DNA of 41,638 nt from Helicobacteraceae bacterium (GTDB lineage: Bacteria; Campylobacterota; Campylobacteria; Campylobacterales; Sulfurimonadaceae), in assembly GCA_027063225.1 (NCBI GenBank), contig JAMOSG010000023.1, positions 1-41,638 on the forward strand. The letters run 5' to 3'. Under the pieces are notes generated by a model. It saw only the letters and a program-made list of their open reading frames with translations, made no database searches and was not told where the DNA came from. The position numbers and the translations under genes were made by a program. Shown here in pieces: positions 34,755 to 41,638 of this stretch (position 1 is its first letter; each line of letters begins with the position of its first letter).

Positions 34755-35297
34755 ATGGTAAAAGAGATTATAAAATACCCAAATGCTCCAGAAGTTCGTT
34801 ACACAGAAGATATAAGAGCTTTTAATGAAGAGTTATTTGCATTGATAGAAGATATGAAAGATACTATGAATGAAAATAATTTAGAAGGTTTAAGTGCTTT
34901 TCAAATAGGAAGTATTTATAGTGTAGTTGTTGTTAAAGATGAAAATGGTGAGTTTTTAGAGCTTATAAACCCACGTATAATTCGTCATGATGGCACACAA
35001 GAAAATATTGAGTCTTCAGCATACTATGATGGAATTGAAGCAAAAGTAAAACGTTTCGATATGGTAAGTGTAGTGTATCAAGATAGAGAGGGTAAACAAC
35101 ACTCTATGGAAGTAAGAGGAAAACTCTCTGCACTTATTCAGCGTAAAGTTGATTTTAACTATGGTGCGACACTTATTTTAAAACTCTCAAAAGAGGAGAG
35201 AGAGCGTTTTGAAAATGAGTTAGAGAAGAAGTTTGGAACAAAAGAGAGTAGTTTTAAATTAGACTCTTTAATGCCTGGAATTTTTAAAAGAAAATAG
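34755..35297 (+). CDS. Deformylase-like protein lacking the metal site
   Basis: A 180-residue protein with the peptide deformylase fold order: motif 1 LEGLSAFQIG at 43-52 (family GxGLAAxQ), then VVVVKDENGEFLELINPRII as in true deformylases. Motif 2, normally EGCLS, reads ESSAY at 86-90, so the metal Cys is replaced by Ser. Motif 3, normally QHExDH, reads QRKVDF at 129-134, so both His ligands and the catalytic Glu are lost. It cannot bind the catalytic metal in the usual way. The C-terminal 40 residues are charged and basic. It probably has another role, perhaps ribosome binding. Confidence 0.75.
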   Translation: MVKEIIKYPNAPEVRYTEDIRAFNEELFALIEDMKDTMNENNLEGLSAFQIGSIYSVVVVKDENGEFLELINPRIIRHDGTQENIESSAYYDGIEAKVKRFDMVSVVYQDREGKQHSMEVRGKLSALIQRKVDFNYGATLILKLSKEERERFENELEKKFGTKESSFKLDSLMPGIFKRK

Positions 35298-35315
35298 AGC
35301 AAAATGCTCTATTTT
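35291..35315. terminator. Bidirectional terminator between deformylase-like and lipoprotein genes
   Basis: AAAATAGAGCA and TGCTCTATTTT form an 11-bp perfect stem around AAA, with T-runs on both strands. The stop codons of both convergent genes lie in the stem. Confidence 0.85.
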
Positions 35316-35926
35316 TTAAGTGCTTCAAGATTTTTTTGAGCTTTTAAAATATTTTCTTCAGTAAGTTTTACATTTGCATTTTGAATTTTTTGCGTTACTA
35401 CAACTCTATCTGCCATAAAACCAATTTTATCTGACATTATTAAAATTCTATCTGACATTTGTCCAATTCTTTGAGACATTGCTAAAATATCTTTTGAGAG
35501 TTGTAATATTGCACTTACATACTCTTGATTAACAAGAGAGTTTCCCTCTTTCATAGATACTGAAAGTTCTAAAAGTTTTTGAGAGGTTTGTACAACACTA
35601 TAAGAGAAATCTTCAGAGTCATTAATAGAAGCAGAAGAACCTTTTACTTCATTGGTTGGAGTATCGCTACATTTACTCTCCCCCTCTTTGCTAGTTGTAC
35701 TTGCAGAAGATGATTGAGTTGAATCATCTGAAGAGTTTGAACTATTGGAATTGTTATTTTGAGAGTTAGAGCTACCTGAGTTAGTAGTGTTGCTATCACT
35801 TGTAGATGAATTGTTTTCAGTTGTTGATTGATTTTGATCATTTTGTATCAATAAAGAATCAGTATCAGATTTTTTACATCCATTCATATTAACGAGTAAA
35901 GCAACTATCAATAAAAAAGTTTTCAT
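35309..35926 (-). CDS. Lipoprotein with Ser/Asn-rich linker and M-x-D-R-I heptads
   Basis: A 205-residue lipoprotein (lipobox MNGC, Cys17). Residues about 32-80 are a low-complexity Ser/Asn/Thr linker. The C-terminal domain (about 85-205) is paralogous to the next upstream gene product: a TNEVKGSSASINDSEDFSYS block, then 7-residue repeats QRIGQMSDRILIMSDKIG, then a QKIQN...ILKAQKNL end. The linker would hold the helical domain away from the membrane. No known family was recognised. It follows the paralogue by 12 nt and is probably in the same transcript. Confidence 0.7.
   Translation of the reverse strand: MKTFLLIVALLVNMNGCKKSDTDSLLIQNDQNQSTTENNSSTSDSNTTNSGSSNSQNNNSNSSNSSDDSTQSSSASTTSKEGESKCSDTPTNEVKGSSASINDSEDFSYSVVQTSQKLLELSVSMKEGNSLVNQEYVSAILQLSKDILAMSQRIGQMSDRILIMSDKIGFMADRVVVTQKIQNANVKLTEENILKAQKNLEALKK
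35403..35486 (-). repeat. Four 21-bp units encoding heptads (lipoprotein gene)
   Basis: Units start at 35403, 35424, 35445 and 35466, each 21 bp, encoding 7-residue blocks of the M-x-D-R-I kind. Divergence between units is moderate. Confidence 0.7.
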
Positions 35927-35938
35927 TGTTAAACCTTT

Positions 35939-36379
35939 TTAGTAGCTTGTAAGTAAAAGATTAAGATTCTTTTGTGCTTTTAACAAGTTACTTTGAGTTA
36001 GTGCAACATTAACACCTTGAATACGCTGAGTCTCTAAGATTCTATCAGACATATCTCCAATCTTATCCGCCATTACTAAAATTCTATCTGCCATCTCTCC
36101 AATTCTATCTGCCATATCTCCAATATCTTGCGAGAGTTGTAACATAGCTTTTACATAATCTTTATTTGCAGTTGAACCTGCTGCTAAAAGAGATTCTGAA
36201 AGGTCAAGTAATGCTTTGGAATTTTGTAAAAGAGCAAAGGAGAGATCTGTAGAATCATTTAATGCACTAGCAGAACCTACCACTTCATTAAGAGGAACAT
36301 CTGTACAATAATCTCCCGCATTTAAAGGTGAAAAGAGTAATGAAAACATCGTTGTTAAGAGTAAAATTTGTTTTTTCAT
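35939..36379 (-). CDS. Secreted M-x-D-R-I heptad-repeat protein
   Basis: A 146-residue protein with a signal peptide cleaved after LNA. The mature part shares its whole plan with the following lipoprotein: NEVVGSASALNDSTDLSFAL, a helical part with LQLSQDIGDMADRIGEMADR, further heptads of the form I-x-x-M-[AS]-D-[RK], and NLLKAQKNLNLLL at the end. Met and Ile/Leu at regular seven-residue spacing suggest a helical bundle or coiled coil. Its own -10 and ribosome site (AAGGAT) make it the first gene of the pair. Function unknown. Confidence 0.72.
   Translation of the reverse strand: MKKQILLLTTMFSLLFSPLNAGDYCTDVPLNEVVGSASALNDSTDLSFALLQNSKALLDLSESLLAAGSTANKDYVKAMLQLSQDIGDMADRIGEMADRILVMADKIGDMSDRILETQRIQGVNVALTQSNLLKAQKNLNLLLTSY
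36039..36122 (-). repeat. Four 21-bp units encoding heptads (secreted protein gene)
   Basis: Units start at 36039, 36060, 36081 and 36102. The last two differ at only one base, indicating recent in-frame duplication of a 7-codon module. Confidence 0.8.
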
Positions 36380-36408
36380 TGTGAATCCTTTTTATTTCTT
36401 CTTTGCTC

Positions 36409-36414
36409 ATTATA
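36409..36414 (-). promoter_or_regulatory. -10 element for the heptad-repeat protein pair
   Basis: The minus strand reads TATAAT 29 nt upstream of the ATG, preceded by a T-run (TACTTTTTTATAC). Confidence 0.55.
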
Positions 36415-36499
36415 GTATAAAAAAGTATAAAACTTTATATAGTATCTCTTTTTTTGGAAAAAAGATGATAGAATTAACTTAATTATAACAAAGGATGGT

Positions 36500-36595
36500 A
36501 TGGGTTTATTCGTACGCTGTTATTTTAAAGAAAAAAATAGAGTTTTTAAGACTTTAAAATGGTGTGAATTTAAGTTAGCACTCCAAGATATTTAG
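36500..36595 (+). CDS. Possible 31-residue micro-ORF
   Basis: ATG at 36500 preceded by AAGGATGGT. The product would be MGLFVRCYFKEKNRVFKTLK followed by WCEFKLALQDI: basic, with two Cys. It has no family and could be chance. Position ahead of the moxR promoter does not suggest a leader peptide for that operon, because the likely start of transcription is downstream of it. Confidence 0.3.
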   Translation: MGLFVRCYFKEKNRVFKTLKWCEFKLALQDI

Positions 36596-36635
36596 TGGTT
36601 AAAAAGTAGTTTCCCAAATATTTACAACCACTTGA

Positions 36636-36641
36636 TATAAT
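36636..36641 (+). promoter_or_regulatory. -10 element for the moxR-bat operon
   Basis: TATAAT within CTTGATATAATTTG, 40 nt upstream of the moxR ATG. CAAGGA gives the ribosome site. Confidence 0.55.
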
Positions 36642-36681
36642 TTGATTAGTTTTAAATTTCAGATTGTATCAAGGATTGTAA

Positions 36682-37629
36682 ATGACTCAAAAAATTGAAG
36701 CGATAAAAAAAGAGGTTGCAAAAGTTGTTGTAGGGCAAGAGAAGATGATAGATGCTTTGCTTGTTGGGCTTTTATGTGAAGGGCATGTTCTAATAGAGGG
36801 TGTTCCAGGACTTGCAAAGACAACAACAGTAAATGCTCTTGCTAAATCTTTAGGGCTTAATTTTAAACGTGCTCAATTTACTCCAGATTTACTCCCTTCT
36901 GATATTTTAGGAGCGGAAATTTACGACCCACAAAACAATAGTTTTAAGATTAAAAAAGGTCCAATCTTTACAAATCTTCTTTTAGCCGATGAGATTAACC
37001 GTGCTCCTGCTAAGGTGCAATCTGCACTTTTAGAGGTTATGCAAGAAAAACAAGTAACACTAGGCGATACAACTTTCAAACTTGACTTACCATTTTTTGT
37101 AATGGCTACACAAAACCCTGTTGAACAAGAGGGGGTATATCAACTCCCAGAAGCACAACTTGATAGATTTATGCTTAAACTTGTAGTTGGATACAACACA
37201 AAACAAGAGGAGCTAGAGATTGCAAGACGTATTGCAAATGCACAGTATGAAGCGATAAATGCAGTTGTAACAAAAGAGGAGATTACACAACTCAAAGATG
37301 CAGTAAAAAATATCCACATAGATCCTGAACTTGAAGAGTATATGATAGAGCTTGTAAATGCAACAAGAAATCCACAAGAGTATGGATTAGAAAAACTCAA
37401 AGAGCATATCCATTTTGGAGCTTCGCCACGTGTAAGTATCGATATGTTCAAAGCGGTAAAAGCGATGGCATTTTTACGTGGAAATGAGTATGTAACACCA
37501 GTAGATATTGCATATATTCTTCCAGAACTTATGCGTCACCGTATTGTTTTAACATATGAAGCACAAGCAGAGGGTATTTCTACTGATGAGATTATTCAAC
37601 AGGTTTTAGAAGCTGTTAGAGTTCCATAA
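36682..37629 (+). CDS. moxR: MoxR-type AAA+ ATPase
   Basis: A 315-residue AAA+ chaperone-like ATPase. Walker A is GVPGLAKTT (40-48), Walker B LLLADEIN with Asp103/Glu104, sensor 1 ATQNPVEQEG, followed by the arginine-finger region QLPEAQLDRFMLKL and the sensor 2 segment GASPRVS. MoxR proteins act with VWA-domain partners in assembling or activating complexes, and such partners (BatA, BatB) follow here. It heads a tightly packed operon. Confidence 0.92.
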   Translation: MTQKIEAIKKEVAKVVVGQEKMIDALLVGLLCEGHVLIEGVPGLAKTTTVNALAKSLGLNFKRAQFTPDLLPSDILGAEIYDPQNNSFKIKKGPIFTNLLLADEINRAPAKVQSALLEVMQEKQVTLGDTTFKLDLPFFVMATQNPVEQEGVYQLPEAQLDRFMLKLVVGYNTKQEELEIARRIANAQYEAINAVVTKEEITQLKDAVKNIHIDPELEEYMIELVNATRNPQEYGLEKLKEHIHFGASPRVSIDMFKAVKAMAFLRGNEYVTPVDIAYILPELMRHRIVLTYEAQAEGISTDEIIQQVLEAVRVP

Positions 37630-37644
37630 TAGAGGTTTGTTGTT

Positions 37645-38475
37645 ATGAGCAAACTCAAAAAAATTCTTATTAAAGCGAGAAAACAAGTTTTTAGTGAGAT
37701 GGTTGGAAATAATGCCTCTATTTTTCAAGGTGAGGGGTATGACTTTATAGAGCTACGTGAATATATGCCAGGGGATGATATCCGCCATATTGACTGGAAT
37801 ATCACCGCTAAGATGCAAAAGCCATACATTAAAGTTTTTCGTGAAGAGCGGGAACTTAATGTTGTTTTGGTATCACTTATGAGTGGTTCGCTCTATTTTG
37901 GTTCAAAAGTTTTTAAACAAGATTACCTAGCAGAGGTTGTAGCAAATATTAGTTTTTCTGTTTTAAAAAATGGGGATTTACTGAGCTCTTATATGTTAAG
38001 TGATAGAGCATTAAAGCATCATAAACCCTCAAAGCAGATGGCTCAAGTGCAAAAGATTGTGGGAGATGTTTTAAATTTTGATCCACTTAATGAAAAGTTA
38101 GATTGGGATTTTATTCAGTCTTATTTGTTAGAGAGAATTAAGCGTCGCTCTTTAATTATTTTTATGGGTGATTTTTTTGAGTTACCAAAACTAAAAATTT
38201 TAGCAAAAAAGCATGAGGTTATAGCGCTTATTATTCGTGATAAATATGAAGAATTTCCACCTGAGATTGGTTTTGCATCTTTAGTTGATCCTCAAACTGG
38301 TGCGTGGCTTGAGGGAGATTTTGATAAAGAGGCAGTTCAAAATTACTACAAAGAGATAGTAGCATACGATAGAGAGTTGTACCAAAATTTGCGTCAATCG
38401 CAAGTGAGGTTTGATAAACTCTATACCGATAAAAATCCATCTGTTGGTTTAAGAAAAGTGTTTGAGGGGGCATAA
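37645..38475 (+). CDS. DUF58 domain protein
   Basis: A 276-residue protein with the DUF58 signature GEGYDFIELREYMPGDDIRHIDWNITAKMQKPYIKVFREERE. DUF58 proteins accompany MoxR and Bat proteins in aerotolerance operons and have a VWA-like core. No membrane helix is evident. It starts 15 nt after moxR and shares one base (TAATG) with the following gene, so the products are probably made in fixed proportion. Confidence 0.9.
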   Translation: MSKLKKILIKARKQVFSEMVGNNASIFQGEGYDFIELREYMPGDDIRHIDWNITAKMQKPYIKVFREERELNVVLVSLMSGSLYFGSKVFKQDYLAEVVANISFSVLKNGDLLSSYMLSDRALKHHKPSKQMAQVQKIVGDVLNFDPLNEKLDWDFIQSYLLERIKRRSLIIFMGDFFELPKLKILAKKHEVIALIIRDKYEEFPPEIGFASLVDPQTGAWLEGDFDKEAVQNYYKEIVAYDRELYQNLRQSQVRFDKLYTDKNPSVGLRKVFEGA

Positions 38476-38873
38476 TGCAAAAATATAATGTAGAAATCTC
38501 CGACATTAAACCCTTAATGGAAGTGAGTGACCACTCTTTGTTGTACCTAAGCATTGTGGGTGGGTTTATGACTCTTGTTGTATTGTTTGGGCTTTATATG
38601 CTTTTTAAATTTTTTAAAGAGAGAAAAAAACACAATATTCGTAAAGAGGCGTATAAAAACCTCCAAAATATAGACCTTAACGACCCTAAAAAAGCAGCGT
38701 ATGCTATTAGTAAATATGCAGCAACATTTAAAGATGACTCCACTAGACATAACTCAATGTATTTAAATTTGGTGGAGCGTTTGGGTGCATATAAATATAA
38801 AAAAGAGGTAGAGCCTTTTAGCGATGAAGTAAAAGGGTATATTGAGCTTTATAGAGGGATGATAGATGTTTGA
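38475..38873 (+). CDS. Single-pass membrane protein of the Bat operon (DUF4381-like position)
   Basis: A 132-residue protein with a short N-terminal periplasmic segment, one membrane helix (about 22-46, LLYLSIVGGFMTLVVLFGLYML), then a basic helix and a cytoplasmic helical domain. The architecture and the slot between DUF58 and the first VWA protein match DUF4381 proteins of other Bat operons, although similarity was judged by layout only. It overlaps batA by 8 nt. Confidence 0.65.
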   Translation: MQKYNVEISDIKPLMEVSDHSLLYLSIVGGFMTLVVLFGLYMLFKFFKERKKHNIRKEAYKNLQNIDLNDPKKAAYAISKYAATFKDDSTRHNSMYLNLVERLGAYKYKKEVEPFSDEVKGYIELYRGMIDV

Positions 38874-39789
38874 TGGATTGTATTTTGAGTTTCCAAAAAT
38901 AGGGTTTGTGATTTTTTTCTTTATAGCGTGTGAAACACTTTGTAAAGAGAAGATGCCTTCTATATATTTTCCCCATATTAGCCGTTTTGGGGCAAACTCT
39001 ATTGCTGTGAGTAAAAAACTTTTTATGTTAAAGTGGATCGCTATTGTTATGATGATAGTTGCTTTAATGTCTCCTGTAAAAGATAAACCTTATGAGTTAG
39101 AGCCAAAACATGGGCATGAGATAGCACTTGTATTAGATGCTTCTGAATCTATGCGTGAGGGTGGATTTGACAAAGCAAATCCCTACTTAACACGTTTTGA
39201 TGTTGTAAAAAATATTGTAAAAGATTTTATAGCAAAACGTCACAATGATAATTTGGGCTTAGTTGTATTTGGAGCATACTCTTTTATAGCTTCTCCACTT
39301 ACTTACGATAAACATATTTTAAGTCGTATTGTTTCGCAACTCCAAATTGGTATGGCAGGGCAATATACAGCACTTTATGAGGCGATAACACAAGGGGTTA
39401 ATCTTTTAAAGATGAGCCATTCAAAATCGAAAGTGATGATTTTGCTTACAGATGGTTACTCTACACAAGGGGTAGATAAAATTCCACTTGATGTTGCTCT
39501 TGATTTTATTAAAAAAGAGAATATTAAAGTTTATCCAATTGGGATTGGGCGAGAGTATAATGGTGCGGTGTTGCAAAAAATTGCAAAAGTAAGTGGTGGT
39601 GTAGCGTTTGGTGCAACAAACGCTAAAGAGTTAGCAGCAATTTATAAAAAAATAGATGAGTTAGAGAAGGTAAAGATTAAAAACAAAACAATAAATAGCT
39701 TGAGTTATTACTATTTTTATCCACTGTTTATTGGGTTTTTATCTTTTATGCTTTATGTCTATTTTCGTAATAAAAGGGGACGAAAATGA
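38866..39789 (+). CDS. batA: BatA-like VWA-domain membrane protein
   Basis: A 307-residue protein with an N-terminal membrane region (helices near 12-28 and 54-70), a VWA domain with the MIDAS DASES (Asp91, Ser93, Ser95), the threonine position in GQYTALYEAI and LLTDGYST, and a C-terminal membrane helix (about 283-300). This is the BatA/BatB layout; a metal ion bound by the VWA domain would face the periplasm. It overlaps the next VWA gene by 4 nt. Confidence 0.88.
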   Translation: MFDGLYFEFPKIGFVIFFFIACETLCKEKMPSIYFPHISRFGANSIAVSKKLFMLKWIAIVMMIVALMSPVKDKPYELEPKHGHEIALVLDASESMREGGFDKANPYLTRFDVVKNIVKDFIAKRHNDNLGLVVFGAYSFIASPLTYDKHILSRIVSQLQIGMAGQYTALYEAITQGVNLLKMSHSKSKVMILLTDGYSTQGVDKIPLDVALDFIKKENIKVYPIGIGREYNGAVLQKIAKVSGGVAFGATNAKELAAIYKKIDELEKVKIKNKTINSLSYYYFYPLFIGFLSFMLYVYFRNKRGRK

Positions 39790-41597
39790 GATTTTTACAT
39801 ATTGAATTTATATATTTTATGTTACCTCCTTTGGTTATTTTATTTGCATTTTTGTTAACGCAAAAAGAATCACAAACAACTTTTTTTAGTGAAGAGGTTA
39901 TGCAAAAACTTCGTGTAAGTGCAAATAGTTTAACACTTCAAGCTAGAAATGCACTTTTTTTCTTGGTGGGGCTTTTGGTGATTATTGCTTTAGCTGGTCC
40001 TGTTATCGATTATGCAGAGGTGGAGGTAAAACAAAAAAGCTCAAATATTTTACTAGCACTCGATATCTCAGACTCTATGCTTGCACAAGATATCTATCCA
40101 ACAAGGCTTGAAGCTGCAAAGAAAAAAGCACTCGCATTTTTAAAAAAGGAACAAAGTGAGAGAATAGGGGTTATTGCGTTTGCGAAAAATTCCTATTTGG
40201 TTTCGCCACTTAGTTTTGACCATAGTGCTGTTGCTTTTTTACTGCAAGATTTAAACACAAACTCTATTACAGAAAAAGGAACAAACTTCCTTTCGATGTT
40301 GGAAGTTGTAAATAACGCTACAAAAGATAAACAAAAGTATGTAGTACTTTTTAGTGATGGTGGAGATAAAAAAGATTTTTCACGTGAAATTAGTTATGCA
40401 AAAGAGCATAATATTATGGTGTTTGTTTTGGCAGTTGCTACAAAAAAAGGTGCTCCTATTCGTTTGGCAAATGGGGAGTTTATTAAGCAAAATGGGCAGA
40501 TTATTGTTACAAAGCTTAATAGTGCAATTGTTTCTTTGGCAACACAAACGGGTGGAGCTTACATTCAAAGTGTAGCTTCACTTAAAGATGTTGATGCACT
40601 TTTGGGTGAGATTAAAAAACGTGTAAAACAAAAGCAGTTGCAATCTGAAAAGATTAAACAATATTTTCCACTTTTTTACTATCCACTAGGGTTGGCACTA
40701 TTTATATTTTTACTTGCAACAAGTTCTATGAGTAAGCGTCAAAGTGTGGAGGTGCCTTCTGCATTTTTACTTTTTGCATTACTTTTTGCCTCTACGCAAA
40801 ATGCTCAAGCACTCTCTTTTTTAGGTTTTAAGCAACTTAAAGAGGCAAAAGAAGCGTATGAAAAAGGGGAGTATAATTATGCTGCACAGGTTTATAAAGA
40901 GTATGCACAAGATAACCATTCAAAAGAGGCATATTTTGATGCAGCAAATAGTTTTTATAAAGCTAAAAAGTACGACAAAGCATTACAAATGTATGAGATG
41001 GCACGTTTTAACACAAAAGCCAAAGAGGCACTTCGCTATGCAAATATGGGTAATGCCTATGTAAAAAAAGGGACAAAAAAAGATCTGCTTGAAGCGATAC
41101 AAAAGTATGAAACATCGCTGAAGTTACAAAAAGATGCAGAGGTTCAAAAAAATTTAGAAGCTGTTAAAAAAGCTTTAGAGCAAAAGAAAAAGGATCAAAA
41201 GCAACAAGATAAAAAGAATCAGCAACAAAAGAAACAAAACAACAAAGATTCTAAAGAGCAAAAGAAAAATCAGCAAAATAAAAAACAATCCCAAAAAGAT
41301 TCTCAAAATAAGAAAAATGAGCAAAATAAAAAAGATAACCAAAAACAAAATGCTCAACAAAAACAACAGCAACAAAATAAACAGCAAGACAAAGCACAAA
41401 ATGCTCACGCTAAAAAAACTAAACCAAAGCAAGAGCAAAAACAGCTTCAAAATCAAGCTTTTACGCAAGCTAAAAAAATGAGTGATATGGAGCAAAAAAA
41501 ATGGCTCAAAGAGCTACAGAAAAAATCGAGTTCGTATATTTACAGACTCAATTCAAAACCTATTCAAAAGGGGTTAGATAATGAAAAACCTTGGTAA
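39786..41597 (+). CDS. BatB-BatC fusion: VWA plus TPR protein with Lys/Gln-rich tail
   Basis: A 603-residue protein. Residues 1-316 are BatB-like: two membrane helices (about 8-25, 55-74), MIDAS DISDS (Asp93-Ser97), VVLFSDGGDK and a third helix near 298-316. A further hydrophobic segment (about 325-345) precedes a TPR-type region (about 350-460; EAYEKGEYNYAAQVYKEYAQ, NMGNAYVKKG). Then about 100 residues are almost only Lys, Gln, Asn and Asp. It ends with LNSKPIQKGLDNEKPW, a typical BatC terminus. BatB and BatC are separate genes in Bacteroides-type operons, so this is a fused form. Confidence 0.82.
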   Translation: MRFLHIEFIYFMLPPLVILFAFLLTQKESQTTFFSEEVMQKLRVSANSLTLQARNALFFLVGLLVIIALAGPVIDYAEVEVKQKSSNILLALDISDSMLAQDIYPTRLEAAKKKALAFLKKEQSERIGVIAFAKNSYLVSPLSFDHSAVAFLLQDLNTNSITEKGTNFLSMLEVVNNATKDKQKYVVLFSDGGDKKDFSREISYAKEHNIMVFVLAVATKKGAPIRLANGEFIKQNGQIIVTKLNSAIVSLATQTGGAYIQSVASLKDVDALLGEIKKRVKQKQLQSEKIKQYFPLFYYPLGLALFIFLLATSSMSKRQSVEVPSAFLLFALLFASTQNAQALSFLGFKQLKEAKEAYEKGEYNYAAQVYKEYAQDNHSKEAYFDAANSFYKAKKYDKALQMYEMARFNTKAKEALRYANMGNAYVKKGTKKDLLEAIQKYETSLKLQKDAEVQKNLEAVKKALEQKKKDQKQQDKKNQQQKKQNNKDSKEQKKNQQNKKQSQKDSQNKKNEQNKKDNQKQNAQQKQQQQNKQQDKAQNAHAKKTKPKQEQKQLQNQAFTQAKKMSDMEQKKWLKELQKKSSSYIYRLNSKPIQKGLDNEKPW

Positions 41598-41638
41598 AAT
41601 TGTACTACTATTACTTTTGCCACTGTACCTTTTTGGTG
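41581..41638 (+). CDS. Probable BatD-like protein, first 19 codons (cut by window end)
   Basis: An ATG at 41581 opens a frame through the window end, overlapping the preceding gene by 17 nt. The visible residues, MKNLGKIVLLLLLPLYLFG, are a signal peptide. BatD, a secreted oxygen-tolerance protein, is the expected next gene of this operon. Identity is inferred from order and from the signal peptide alone. Confidence 0.5.
   Translation, partial: MKNLGKIVLLLLLPLYLFG

Larger units (their letters stand above)
36380..36681. other. 302-nt intergenic region between divergent units
   Basis: It contains the minus-strand promoter for the heptad pair (36409-36414), the plus-strand -10 element before moxR (36636-36641) and one short plus-strand ORF of 31 codons at 36500-36595 with a good ribosome site. 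Nothing else recognisable is present. Confidence 0.6.

Noticed and set aside
36039..36122. Regular 21-bp repeats that could suggest a CRISPR array
   Set aside because: They have no spacers, are in frame, and encode protein heptads; the same pattern appears in the paralogue at 35403-35486.
41175..41495. Leu/Phe-rich 106-residue minus-strand frame
   Set aside because: It is the antisense shadow of the Lys/Gln-rich tail of the BatB/C protein.
1..41638. Search for tRNA, rRNA, insertion sequences and riboswitches
   Set aside because: No cloverleaf, rRNA-like block, transposase motif or known aptamer was recognised by eye; a covariance-model scan would be needed to exclude small RNAs.

Overview
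The window looks like chromosomal DNA from a sulfur-oxidising member of the Campylobacterota (Epsilonproteobacteria), most likely a Sulfurimonas- or Sulfurovum-like organism. This rests on three things: strongly AT-rich, tightly packed genes with many 1-4 nt overlaps; the block HIT protein - pheS - pheT - aroA - ispH - rpsA - (small membrane protein) - serA, which I recall as conserved in Helicobacter and relatives; and a sulfide:quinone oxidoreductase-like flavoprotein. The genus is an inference; no rRNA or tRNA gene was recognised.

Layout. 1-1286 (+): 3' end of lgt, a DUF1294 membrane protein, a small secreted 11-residue-repeat protein and an ArsC-like protein. 1316-3047 (-): gatC, a YffB/Spx-like protein and a PilT ATPase. 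3161-6824 (+): a YfgM-like/BamB-like pair, a Xer-type recombinase, a NosL-like protein and a DsbD_2/SafE membrane protein. 6935-7544: remnants that look like a deleted McrBC-type restriction system. 7554-10283 (+): polA, overlapping tail-to-tail with a DUF4010/MgtC-like membrane protein. 11676-14577 (+): a coiled-coil protein, an EI24-domain protein, a small protein and a dihydrolipoamide-dehydrogenase-like flavoprotein. 14623-15627 (+): a two-gene unit (unknown protein and ThiE-like) whose leader contains a run of eight G. 15624-25335: the HIT protein and the translation/aromatic/isoprenoid/serine block, closed by a clear terminator. 25417-30176: a ThiF-like protein, then on the minus strand a lipoprotein, pyrC, a response regulator, a histidine kinase, ExbB and ExbD, all overlapping. 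30274-34669 (+): pepN, then the SQR-like gene with a structured leader and an unlisted 53-codon ORF behind it. 34755-36379: a deformylase homologue without its metal ligands, and two paralogous secreted heptad-repeat proteins. 36682-41638 (+): a MoxR - DUF58 - BatA - BatB/C - BatD (truncated) operon.

Most of the window is housekeeping. The parts that deserve a second look are: the SQR leader hairpin and downstream micro-ORF; the poly-G leader at 14604; the metal-ligand-free deformylase; the McrBC scar; the hendecad-repeat lipoprotein that also has an internal membrane helix and an apparently leaderless start; and the paired M-x-D-R-I repeat proteins. I did not find one unmistakable new multi-gene system. 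No CRISPR array, insertion sequence, prophage, tRNA or rRNA was seen.
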